Of a DNA stretch of 32,943 nucleotides, positions 15,024 to 22,049 are shown in pieces; the first letter of the stretch is position 1, and each line of letters opens with the position of its first letter. The notes below the pieces were generated by a model. That model worked only from the letters and a program-made list of their open reading frames with translations, did no database searches and was not told where the DNA came from. The position numbers and the translations under genes were made by a program. Origin of the DNA: Streptomyces torulosus (lineage in GTDB: Bacteria > Actinomycetota > Actinomycetes > Streptomycetales > Streptomycetaceae); NCBI RefSeq assembly GCF_001419765.1, contig NZ_LIRK01000037.1, forward strand, positions 1 through 32,943. The letters are read 5' to 3'.

Positions 15024-15470
15024 CTAAGGCCGGGCAGTGGGGGTTGGGAGAGCGCGCACCGTTCGCCCCTTGCCATGAACGGTGGCGAGCAGGCCGTTTC
15101 CCTCCATCTGGGCAAGGACACGACGCACCGCGGTACGAGAGGCGCCGAACCGCTCGCAGAGCTTCGCTTCGGACGGGTACGTATCGCCCACTGAGAGCGA
15201 GTCCTCTGTGATCACCTGGGTCATCCGTTCCGTGAGAGATCGACGGTCGCCACCCCGAGCGACGCGCCACCCAATCCCGGGAGCAGACTCAACAAGACCG
15301 TCGGCTTCGAGAACCTTGAGGGCACGGCGGATCGTGTTGCGGGAGACGCCGTGCGCCTCCATGAACTCAGCCTCTGACGGAAGGGCGCCGACGCCCTCCC
15401 CTTCTGCGATCTTGTTTCGCAGCGCCTCCGCAATGACCAGGTAGGTTCCGCGCGGACTGGCCTCCGGCAC
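15024..15470 (-). CDS. Two-headed GntR-type DNA-binding regulator
   Basis: This 148-residue protein consists of two GntR winged helices in tandem and no ligand domain. The first covers about residues 8-70 (ALPSEAEFMEAHGVSRNTIR...). The second covers about 76-138 (SVGDTYPSEAKLCERFGASRTAVRRVL). Each ends in a wing ending GIGWRV or GKGRTVR. The start GTG 15470 follows gaggag; an ATG nine codons upstream is possible. A protein with two DNA-binding heads could bridge two sites without dimerising. It may act as the repressor of element 1, analogous to KorSA. Confidence 0.82.
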   Translation of the reverse strand: MPEASPRGTYLVIAEALRNKIAEGEGVGALPSEAEFMEAHGVSRNTIRRALKVLEADGLVESAPGIGWRVARGGDRRSLTERMTQVITEDSLSVGDTYPSEAKLCERFGASRTAVRRVLAQMEGNGLLATVHGKGRTVRALPTPTARP

Positions 15471-15558
15471 TTCGGCTCCTCTCGTTCTCCACCCCATTGC
15501 TCGTTGTCAAGAGTGCCATCGGGCCCGGCACCACATCGACGCACAGCAGTGTCCCACG

Positions 15559-15636
15559 TGTCCGGCTGTCCGGTTAGGCCTGTGACCTGCACAAACAGCC
15601 CGGACAGCTCAAAGTGCGAGCGTCCGGGTTGTCCGG
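15559..15636. promoter_or_regulatory. TGTCCGG repeat cluster upstream of the GntR gene
   Basis: TGTCCGG occurs at 15559, 15567 and 15630, in inverted form at 15600 (CCGGACA), and as CGTCCGG at 15621. The cluster lies in the 389-bp gap (15471-15859) upstream of the two-headed GntR gene and is a candidate autoregulatory site. The remainder of the gap (15678-15859) shows no gene. Confidence 0.5.
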
Positions 15637-15642
15637 TCAAGT

Positions 15643-15677
15643 CGGCTGTAACACCCGGCTAGTGGGTGTTACAGCCG
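15643..15677 (-). terminator. Perfect 14-bp hairpin in the GntR/ATPase gap
   Basis: CGGCTGTAACACCC (15643-15656) pairs perfectly with GGGTGTTACAGCCG (15664-15677) around a 7-base loop. There is no clear T-run. It lies about 180 bp beyond the ATPase gene end and could terminate that transcript or act as an operator. Confidence 0.5.
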
Positions 15678-15859
15678 TCGGCGAAGCCGAACTCCCATGG
15701 GCGTAGGAGCGGAGCGACTTCCGAATCCACTCGTGGGGAATATTCTGCCGTCGTAACGCCCCGAGTGGCCACAATGCCACCAGACCCACTTCACCTCACG
15801 GGGCTGTCGTCATCGCTCGTTCCGAGCGCATGTAGCCACTATGGGGAAACTGGAAGGCA

Positions 15860-18022
15860 TCAGTGGCGGAACTTCCTTAATGCACGCCTGTCAATACGGA
15901 CCACTCGCGCCGTGGGCATCTCAAGCCAGTCGTTCAGTACACTTGCAATGATTACCTGGCAGCCCTGATTTACGAGTTGGTTTAGCTGCTCAAACATGAT
16001 TTTGCGCGCCTCGCGATCAAGATATGCTGCAGGTTCATCGAGAAGAAAAAGTCGATTCGGCCCTTTCTTTTCCTCTATGAGAGAGAACCACCGCTCGATC
16101 CAATTTTCCAAGCCGGAAGCTCCATGATTTCGCCCCTGACGTTCGAAGTCAAAATCTGTCAGGTGATAAATGCCTTCTGGAGTGCGATCCTCATTCCAGA
16201 CCACCTCAAGATTCTGCGCCAACTGGCGACTTACGACAGCAGGACCAGCGCGAAGCGGTGAGTCCGAAATCACTCGAAGCGGCCCCAACAACGCCAAAGC
16301 ATTGAGCAAGATTGTTTTTCCCGCGCCATTGCTGCCCCAGAGGATAGTGACGCCCGAGTCGAAGTCGATGCCTCGACGCAACCTGTCAATTACAGGGATA
16401 GACTCAGGCGCTCCATGGTCACGAGGAACTCGCACCGCGAGAAGGAGATTGCTGCTTTGATCTGTCTGCTGTGGCCTGCCACCGCCGAAATCTTCATGTT
16501 TTGCGATCCCCTGCCATGCTGCCCAGCGCACGCTTAGCGAAGCGTCACGGTTCAGCGTGTGAAGGGCGGTACGAGCGATGGCATCGTTCAGCCAGCCATT
16601 AACCAGGCTCTCTGCCACGGTCATCCGAACGTACACGTCGTCATCGTGGGCTAGAGCGACGAGAGCATCGCGGGCTACGACGTCGCCTGCCCACCCTTCC
16701 GCCAACCCCAGTACCGCTGTCTCCCGGACACTCGCGCCGCTGTCGCGAGTCAGGACGACAAGAGCATCGCGAGCTGCAACCTCGCCTGCCCACCCTTCCG
16801 CCAACCCCAGTACCGCTGTCTCCCGGACACTCGCGCCGCTGTCGCGAGTCAGGACGACAAGAGCATCGCGAGCTACAGCCTCGCCTGCCCACCCTTCCGC
16901 CAGACTCCGTGCTGTGGTGAGCCGGATATCCGACTGTTCGTCATGGGCTAGCCGCACGAGAGCATCGCGGGTTTCGGGATGCCGGGGCCAATTCTTGAGG
17001 AGTGTACGGAGAGCCGTGCCGCGGGTTCTGTCATCCGTGAGCCGAGTGGCCGCCACCAAAATAGCCACCTCATCATCTGGCTGTAGCGGCGTATCGGCCA
17101 TGATTGTGTGCTGTAGGTCGAGTGTGCTCTGCTCTTCTGCGTCGTTATGCTCTTGAGCTTTTCCTAGGGCAGTTCCAATGTCCACTAGCGCAGGCCGACT
17201 TTGGAAGTCTTCCCCCAGTAGCTGAGACGGCAAGGCTAGGCCGTCGGGAAGCGAGGGGATATCCGTAACTTCAGCATGCAAAGCCAAACGCTGCAGATTT
17301 CCATGTGCTTGATCCCAAAGGGTTTCCAACAAGCGCCTTCGCTGATTGGCACGGTCAAACTGCACTTCCGCATCCACCTTGTACGACTGCGCTTGGCTTC
17401 GTTGCCGCTTCGCCACCTCCTGCACATCTGGCCCATTTGGCCCTCGAACGAGTTGCGTGTCTATATCTGTGATGATGTCCCGCAGCGCGTTAATAATCTG
17501 CAGCAGTGTCCCCATCAACACCTGAGTATCACTCAGCGCCCAACGCAATCTGTCTTCGGCACGTTTGGCTCGTTCCAGTTCAAGCTGCATCTGGAGGGTG
17601 GCCACAACCGCCTCGGCAGGTACTGACGTCGAGGTGGGATCTTTCGCACGGTTGTTGTGGCGGTTACGGTGCTCGGACATCAGCAGATCTTCCGCTCGTT
17701 GACATAACTCGCGGTGATGCTCGGGATGGATGCCGGCAGCGCGACTGGTTATACCAAGGAAAATCCTCAGGAAGCGCTTGGAGGGAAGAGACGAGGAGCC
17801 CTTATACAGCCGGTCAAGGTGCGACTTAGAGAAACTCATCCTGCTTACCGGATCGGCTGGTATGGCCACTCCGTCTTCTATCCGCGACTGCTCTTGGCTG
17901 GCAAGTTCTTGGAAACGCTCCGAGATGTCACGTGCGCTCAGGCTCGCCATATCGGCTTGAGATTGCAGGAACTGTCCAAGTGTGTCATCAGGTTCAGGCC
18001 CGCGCCCTGCTTCCCCTGTCAC
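15860..18022 (-). CDS. HTH / coiled-coil / HEAT-repeat / ABC-ATPase fusion protein
   Basis: This 720-residue protein starts at GTG 18022 after GGAGGG and agaggg; an in-frame ATG 70 codons upstream gives an implausible basic extension. Residues about 20-95 resemble the actinobacterial XRE-like helix-turn-helix (SKSHLDRLYKGSSSLPSKR). A charged coiled coil follows (135-245), then four to five HEAT-like 33-residue repeats (about 345-510), then a compact ABC-type ATPase. Walker A is GSNGAGKT (564-571 by this start), Walker B is LFLLDEP (658-664) with D-loop AYLD, and the signature is degenerate (GASGLENW). GC is lower than in the backbone. I know no named system with this order; a defence role is inferred from its cargo position. 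Confidence 0.78.
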   Translation of the reverse strand: MTGEAGRGPEPDDTLGQFLQSQADMASLSARDISERFQELASQEQSRIEDGVAIPADPVSRMSFSKSHLDRLYKGSSSLPSKRFLRIFLGITSRAAGIHPEHHRELCQRAEDLLMSEHRNRHNNRAKDPTSTSVPAEAVVATLQMQLELERAKRAEDRLRWALSDTQVLMGTLLQIINALRDIITDIDTQLVRGPNGPDVQEVAKRQRSQAQSYKVDAEVQFDRANQRRRLLETLWDQAHGNLQRLALHAEVTDIPSLPDGLALPSQLLGEDFQSRPALVDIGTALGKAQEHNDAEEQSTLDLQHTIMADTPLQPDDEVAILVAATRLTDDRTRGTALRTLLKNWPRHPETRDALVRLAHDEQSDIRLTTARSLAEGWAGEAVARDALVVLTRDSGASVRETAVLGLAEGWAGEVAARDALVVLTRDSGASVRETAVLGLAEGWAGDVVARDALVALAHDDDVYVRMTVAESLVNGWLNDAIARTALHTLNRDASLSVRWAAWQGIAKHEDFGGGRPQQTDQSSNLLLAVRVPRDHGAPESIPVIDRLRRGIDFDSGVTILWGSNGAGKTILLNALALLGPLRVISDSPLRAGPAVVSRQLAQNLEVVWNEDRTPEGIYHLTDFDFERQGRNHGASGLENWIERWFSLIEEKKGPNRLFLLDEPAAYLDREARKIMFEQLNQLVNQGCQVIIASVLNDWLEMPTARVVRIDRRALRKFRH
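16683..16880. repeat. Two nearly identical 99-bp tandem units inside the ATPase gene
   Basis: TCGCCTGCCCACCCTTCCGC recurs at 16683, 16782 and 16881, giving a 99-bp period, which is 33 residues. The first two units differ at only a few bases. They encode consecutive HEAT-like units containing VVLTRDSGASVRETAVLGLA. Near-identity at DNA level suggests recent duplication or gene conversion. Confidence 0.85.
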
Positions 18023-18258
18023 GCCCTCTTGCCCTCCGATACTGCGGTCCCAAGGTGTCCCAGGAGTGTCCCAGGGACGCCTCCGGGACACGGTTCTCCG
18101 TCCCTGTTCAGGCGCCCGAAGTGCTGTGCCCCACACCAGGTTGCCCCTGGTCGCCCCTGCGCCAGTTGGGGACACGGCATCCCCAGCCACATTGTCTCGT
18201 CTGCGGCTGATGGGAACCAAGGTTTGCCGCAACTAGACAGAGGAGGGCAACGATTCTT

Positions 18259-18462
18259 ATGTACGTAGACAGCTTTGCACCATCGCTCAGCGACACCTGC
18301 TCCGGCCAGAGCACCAGCGTTCAGGACCTGCTGATTGCATCTGTGCCGGAGTTTGTCGGTGGGCTCTTGGTGGCTCTTGTCGCTGCTGTGGTGGCTTGGA
18401 GCATCCGGAAACGACGTAAGCACTATGAGTCAGTCGCTACCAGGGGCGATGAGTGCAGTTGA
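18259..18462 (+). CDS. Small single-pass membrane protein
   Basis: A 67-residue ORF that is divergent from the ATPase gene. It has a polar start, one long hydrophobic helix (about residues 28-47, SVPEFVGGLLVALVAAVVAW) and a basic tail (SIRKRRKHYESV), the usual inside-positive orientation. GAGGAGGG lies about eleven bases before the ATG. Its size and layout would suit a membrane partner or small toxin for the neighbouring ATPase, but this is conjecture. It is short enough that chance coding cannot be excluded, although the clean helix and ribosome site favour a real gene. Confidence 0.5.
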   Translation: MYVDSFAPSLSDTCSGQSTSVQDLLIASVPEFVGGLLVALVAAVVAWSIRKRRKHYESVATRGDECS

Positions 18463-18607
18463 CGCGTGCGCAGAGACAGTCTTGGTTTCGGACGTATGCC
18501 CGGCGCCTAACTCGCGCGCCGCGGGCAACAGTCGGTGAGAGCCTCGACCTTCGGGCGGATACCGGCGGACCAGGACGCCTCTGCCAGCTTGCACGTTGAT
18601 CGAGCGC

Positions 18608-18625
18608 GCGACACACCTCCGACAC
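18608..18625 (+). repeat. Direct repeat near right att, candidate integrase arm site
   Basis: Exact copy of the 18-bp word at 131-148, same orientation, 97 bp before the att core. See the left copy. The stretch 18463-18717 otherwise holds no gene I can support. Confidence 0.55.
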
Positions 18626-18717
18626 GCTGCGCGGCCTCGCGTACCTCTCGACAGACTCCGCCGCAGGTCAGGGGGTTCGCGAAGCGTGATAGGCGCAATC
18701 TCTCCGGAGCCGTGTGC

Positions 18718-18743
18718 GCAGGTTCGAATCCTGCCGGGGGCAC
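18718..18743 (+). other. attR: att site copy 2 / tRNA 3' fragment at the element 1-element 2 junction
   Basis: The T-arm GCAGG-TTCGAAT-CCTGC (18718-18734) and the acceptor 3' strand CGGGGGC are present. No matching 5' GCCCCCG or D-arm is found upstream, so this is a tRNA remnant and not a gene. Bases 18723-18743 equal bases 1-21. It marks the right end of element 1 and the left end of the neighbouring integrase-bearing block. Confidence 0.85.
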
Positions 18744-18759
18744 CTTGCATGAGGTGCCC

Positions 18760-18800
18760 AAAGACCCCGTCACCAGCGGAAACGCTGAGGCCGGGGTCTT
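18760..18800 (+). terminator. Terminator after att copy 2
   Basis: AAGACCCCG pairs with CGGGGTCTT (18792-18800), with an inner AGCG-GAAA-CGCT hairpin. A T-rich tail (cgtgtttgtg) follows. This is a typical tRNA terminator and was probably the original one, or the one supplied by element 2. Confidence 0.75.
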
Positions 18801-18962
18801 CGTGTTTGTGCAGCCGTATGCCGCCCGGAGCGGCCGTATGTCGAGGTCTGTGGACGAGGCGTGGACGGGATCTTGAAGCATCACGCCAGGTGAGCCCCGC
18901 AAATCGATGGGGCTCCCGGGTCAGGCTCAGGGGCCACATCGCAAGTCGGTAGCGGTGCCCTC

Positions 18963-19385
18963 CTAGTCGGCGGTGACCCCCCAGTAGCCGATGTGTGCGG
19001 GCCTGCCATCGAGGTAGAGCACGGTGCAGTTCCCCTGGGCGCGGCCTGGGAAGTCCAACCGCTGGGAGTCGAGAGCGGCGTCCCACTCCTCGTAGGTGGG
19101 CCGGCCGTGAGGAGCCCACGCACGCACCTCATCATCGGTCAGCGGCCGCATGAACGGACCGTCGTCGGTGTTCGTGGCCTCGATCATGAGAGGGAAGTCC
19201 AGCACGGTTCCCGTGCCACCGGTGAAGATGTACTCATGCCACTCCGGGTCGCTCCATAGTTCCTCGACAGACTGGCCCTCGAAGCCGTGGTTGTCCCGCG
19301 CCAGCTCGTCTTCCTGAGCCTGCCGGAACGCGGCCGCCAGATCACGCTGATACGGCCCGGTCTGGGTCCATGCGTCGCCGCCCAT
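18963..19385 (-). CDS. Uncharacterised acidic cargo protein
   Basis: A 140-residue protein with Trp/Tyr-rich acidic sequence (SVEELWSDPEWHEYIF, RPTYEEWDAALDSQRL). It ends in a strand pair (GNCTVLYLDGRPAHIGYWGV). No signal or membrane segment is visible. The start ATG 19385 follows gagagggg. It is alone on its strand between the att region and the NERD gene, in the cargo segment of element 2. I do not recognise a family; immunity or antitoxin proteins often look like this, but nothing here proves it. Confidence 0.7.
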   Translation of the reverse strand: MGGDAWTQTGPYQRDLAAAFRQAQEDELARDNHGFEGQSVEELWSDPEWHEYIFTGGTGTVLDFPLMIEATNTDDGPFMRPLTDDEVRAWAPHGRPTYEEWDAALDSQRLDFPGRAQGNCTVLYLDGRPAHIGYWGVTAD

Positions 19386-19526
19386 ACGCGTCCCCTCTCC
19401 ATTCGAACTCTTTACTCAAGAGCGGAGAGTAAGAGGCGCCACTGACAGGCCTCCCGGGCGACGATCAACCCTTGGGGGTTCCCACAGCTCCCGCGAGGAA
19501 GGCCGGGACCTTCTGAGAGAGCCGGC

Positions 19527-20378
19527 TCAAGCCCGACTCCAAGCCTGACGATGACGAGCGACGCCGTACACCAGCTCAACCTGCTCAGCCGTCAGCACCC
19601 CCGAAAGCGGCGCCAGTGCCGCTACCTGACGCTCCTGGTACACGCGCACGTCGAGCTGTGTGGCGACCACTTTCAGATCAGTCACACCGACGAAGACGAG
19701 CACTGGCTCCACCGGTACGGGAAAGCCGCAATAGTGCTCAAGTACTCGGGTTACCCGCTTGGCCTCCGCCCGGCTCTTACGTGCGTACGGCGCCGGTTTT
19801 CCGTGATTGACCTTCACGGCATCGTCGCCCACCCATACGGCCTTGTTGTGGTGGTGCTTCGTTTTGATGCTGAACACCCCGCCCGGCCCAATCAGCAAGT
19901 GATCGACGTCCACGCCGTTGGCCAGGGGGATGGAATGCAGGACCCGCCATCCGCGACGCGCCAAGCGGTCCAGCTCGGCTCCTACTCGCCTCTCCCCCGC
20001 CAGGCCCTGACGCCACGTGTGCCACTCCGAGGGACGCCGCAGAAGCCGTGAGAGGACCCGCTCGATGAGACCTGGGCCGGATGTGGTGAGCAGGTCACGC
20101 AGGGATTCTCCGGGGCGGTTGGTGGACAGGTCGTCTGCCGGCGTCAGAGGCGGCAGCATCGGGCGGCCTTCAGCTTCAGATGCCTGCGGCAAGACCAGCT
20201 TGGGGTGCTTCCGTAAGTGGTGTGTCAGCACGGCGATCACGTCGTCGCGATACTCGTTAACTAAGACGGTGATGTCCCCCGTCCTCACGTCCGCCCAGCC
20301 GACAGCGGTTCCACCGGGCAGATTCGCATACAGGCGATCATGTCCGTACCGCTTCCAGCGCGTGACCTTCAGCTCCAC
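19527..20378 (-). CDS. NERD-domain (nuclease-related) protein
   Basis: This 283-residue protein has an N-terminal strand-rich domain (about 1-60, RYGHDRLYANLPGG... WADVRTGD), a linker, and a NERD domain from about residue 125. The domain shows GERRVGAELDRLARRGWRVL, DVDHLLIGPGGVFSIKTKHH and LVFVGVTDL. In active PD-(D/E)xK nucleases the segment after the Gly reads like hExK; here it is SIKTK, so the key Glu is missing although Asp and Lys remain. GTG 20378 follows aggggggct and is preferred over ATG 20411. It lies next to int as cargo. It may bind or sense DNA rather than cut it. Confidence 0.8.
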   Translation of the reverse strand: MELKVTRWKRYGHDRLYANLPGGTAVGWADVRTGDITVLVNEYRDDVIAVLTHHLRKHPKLVLPQASEAEGRPMLPPLTPADDLSTNRPGESLRDLLTTSGPGLIERVLSRLLRRPSEWHTWRQGLAGERRVGAELDRLARRGWRVLHSIPLANGVDVDHLLIGPGGVFSIKTKHHHNKAVWVGDDAVKVNHGKPAPYARKSRAEAKRVTRVLEHYCGFPVPVEPVLVFVGVTDLKVVATQLDVRVYQERQVAALAPLSGVLTAEQVELVYGVARHRQAWSRA

Positions 20379-20430
20379 GAGCCCCCCTCGTCTGTTCTCG
20401 GCTCGAAGCATCGCAGCAGGTAAGGCCTAA

Positions 20431-20464
20431 AACGAGAGAGGCTCCGGACAAGATGCCCGGAGCC
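20431..20464 (-). terminator. Terminator of the element 2 int operon
   Basis: On the minus strand GGCTCCGG pairs with CCGGAGCC around a 9-base loop, and the hairpin is followed by TCTCTCGTTTT. It lies 20 bp beyond the integrase stop and is a convincing Rho-independent terminator. Confidence 0.85.
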
Positions 20465-20484
20465 CCGATGAGATGCAGGGTGTC

Positions 20485-21858
20485 TCACTCGTATTCGCGA
20501 AGGAGGTCCTCGATACGCCGGTTGGCAACGTCCTGCCGTCCGTCGAGGCACTTCGCGTAGCGGGTCAGCAGGACCTCAACGCTGTTGCCGGCGCGTTCGG
20601 CCACCTCGGTCGGGTCGACCCCCGCGTTGAGCCACGTGGACAGCGCCGAGTGACGGAGGTCGTACGGCCGGCTCGCGAGCGGTGAGGACGCGACGGCCGG
20701 CGGGAGTGCGAGGAGCCGGGCTTCCTGCCACACGCGGTAGTACGTCGAGGACGGGACGACCGCGCCCTTCTCGCTGAAGAAGAGCCGTCCATCGTCCGCC
20801 GTGCCGAAGGTCGCCAGATGCTCGCGGAGCAGAGCGACGAGGTGAGGCGGTATCGGCACCCGCCTCACGTCCTCAGTCGGCCGGTTCTTCAGCCCGCGGT
20901 CGTCGTGGGTCTCCCCCGAGTCGGTCCATTGCTTGCCGACCGAGGGGCGGGTTCGGTGGAGCAGGGCCGAGCCCCAGCCCTGTCCAGGAAGAGACAGGTC
21001 CGTTTCGACGAGGCCGACCGCTTCCGCCGGCCGTAGGCCGCCGAAGTACATGGCGGCGAACAGACCCACGAGGCGACGGCCGCGGGCACGCCGGTATCCG
21101 CCCACATAGGAGACGGCCGCCAGGAGATTGCGAGCCTGCTCCGGGTTGGCCACGACGCGCGGGTCCACCTGGTTGGAGACCTTCGGTTTCTGCCAGCGGA
21201 CAGCAGTGACGGGGTTCTCGCGCAGCTCTCCCAGGTCGACCGCATAGTTGGCGGCGTTGACCAGTGTCCGACGCTTGCGCCGCACGGTTTCCGCCGCGGC
21301 TGCCGTGCCATCGAGCTTCAGTTTCAGCGAGTCGAGGACAGCGCGGGCCGTGGCGGGCTCAGCAAGATCAGCGAGCGGTCGAGAAGCCTTGGACACCCAG
21401 TGGAGAACGTTCCGCACGTCGTCGGGGAGCTCCCGATCAGAGGGGCCCGGCAGTACGAATGCCCAGTTCCGCAGTGCCTTGCGGAGCGCCTCATCAGACG
21501 GTCGGCCCGCACGCTCGTCGAGGAGTTCCACGGTGATGCTCGTCAGTGACTCGTTGATGCCATCGCGTGTGTTCGGAGCGGCGTGCGGCCACTTCATCGC
21601 CAGATACCTGAGAGCGAAGTCGTACCAGGACACGGTGACTTTCTGCTGCTCCATGGACGCCGGGAGCCCGGATTCCTTGTCGAACTCCTCGCCGTCCCGC
21701 ATGGCCCGCATCAGCTTCGAGCGGTAGTGATCGGCGAGCGCCTTGGTCCGGAAGCTGTCGGAGAAGACGTTGCCCGCCACAGACCAACGGACACCGTACG
21801 AGGGCGTCTTGGTGTCACGCTTCCGAACGCCCCAGACCTTCACGTCGAGAGACTTCAT
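20485..21858 (-). CDS. int: Tyrosine site-specific integrase of element 2
   Basis: A 457-residue tyrosine recombinase with Arg276 (GGLRPAEAVGL), Arg402-His403 (YDLRHSALSTW) and Tyr434 (LLTRYAKC). It is collinear with the element 1 integrase over its whole length (SLDVKVWGVRK, VGKQWTDSGE, LRPAEAVGL) but clearly diverged. The same att sequence at both elements fits two related enzymes with the same target. ATG 21858 overlaps the xis stop (ATGA), and a strong terminator follows the gene. Confidence 0.92.
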   Translation of the reverse strand: MKSLDVKVWGVRKRDTKTPSYGVRWSVAGNVFSDSFRTKALADHYRSKLMRAMRDGEEFDKESGLPASMEQQKVTVSWYDFALRYLAMKWPHAAPNTRDGINESLTSITVELLDERAGRPSDEALRKALRNWAFVLPGPSDRELPDDVRNVLHWVSKASRPLADLAEPATARAVLDSLKLKLDGTAAAAETVRRKRRTLVNAANYAVDLGELRENPVTAVRWQKPKVSNQVDPRVVANPEQARNLLAAVSYVGGYRRARGRRLVGLFAAMYFGGLRPAEAVGLVETDLSLPGQGWGSALLHRTRPSVGKQWTDSGETHDDRGLKNRPTEDVRRVPIPPHLVALLREHLATFGTADDGRLFFSEKGAVVPSSTYYRVWQEARLLALPPAVASSPLASRPYDLRHSALSTWLNAGVDPTEVAERAGNSVEVLLTRYAKCLDGRQDVANRRIEDLLREYE

Positions 21859-22049
21859 GCCGCCGCCTCCAACTGCCGTAGCCACGTCGTGAAATCACTC
21901 CGCCACACCCTCAGCTCACCGTTGGGGAGCTTGAAAGCCGCAGGCCCCAAGCCCAGTTCGCGCCAGCGATAGAACGTCCGCCGAGACACGCCGCCAAGTT
22001 CGTCGAGGACCTGCGGGACAGTCATGAGTTCGTCGCGGCGGTGGTCCAC
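21855..22049 (-). CDS. xis: Excisionase (MerR-like helix-turn-helix)
   Basis: A 64-residue DNA-binding protein: TVPQVLDELGGVSRRTFYRW helix-turn-helix and KLPNGELRVWRSDFTTWL wing. GTG 22049 has an excellent GGAAGGAGAG site; an alternative ATG at 22025 overlaps the RepSA stop as ATGA. It overlaps the integrase start by four bases. It is the counterpart of the element 1 excisionase, and together with Int should excise element 2. Confidence 0.88.
   Translation of the reverse strand: MDHRRDELMTVPQVLDELGGVSRRTFYRWRELGLGPAAFKLPNGELRVWRSDFTTWLRQLEAAA

Noticed and set aside
16683..16980. Possible CRISPR-like regular repeats
   Set aside because: The 99-bp period is contiguous, without spacers, in frame, and encodes HEAT-like units.
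18019..18232. 70-codon N-terminal extension of the HTH-HEAT-ATPase protein from the upstream ATG
   Set aside because: The extension is Arg/Gly-rich without structure, and GTG 18022 has its own ribosome site directly before the conserved start.
18700..18744. A second complete tRNA gene
   Set aside because: Only the T-arm and 3' acceptor strand are present. The 5' acceptor, D-arm and anticodon are missing upstream.
18507..18902. Minus-strand ORF across the att site with a PPAGFEPAH segment
   Set aside because: That peptide is the well-known artefact of translating the antisense of a tRNA 3' end. No ribosome site or family supports it.
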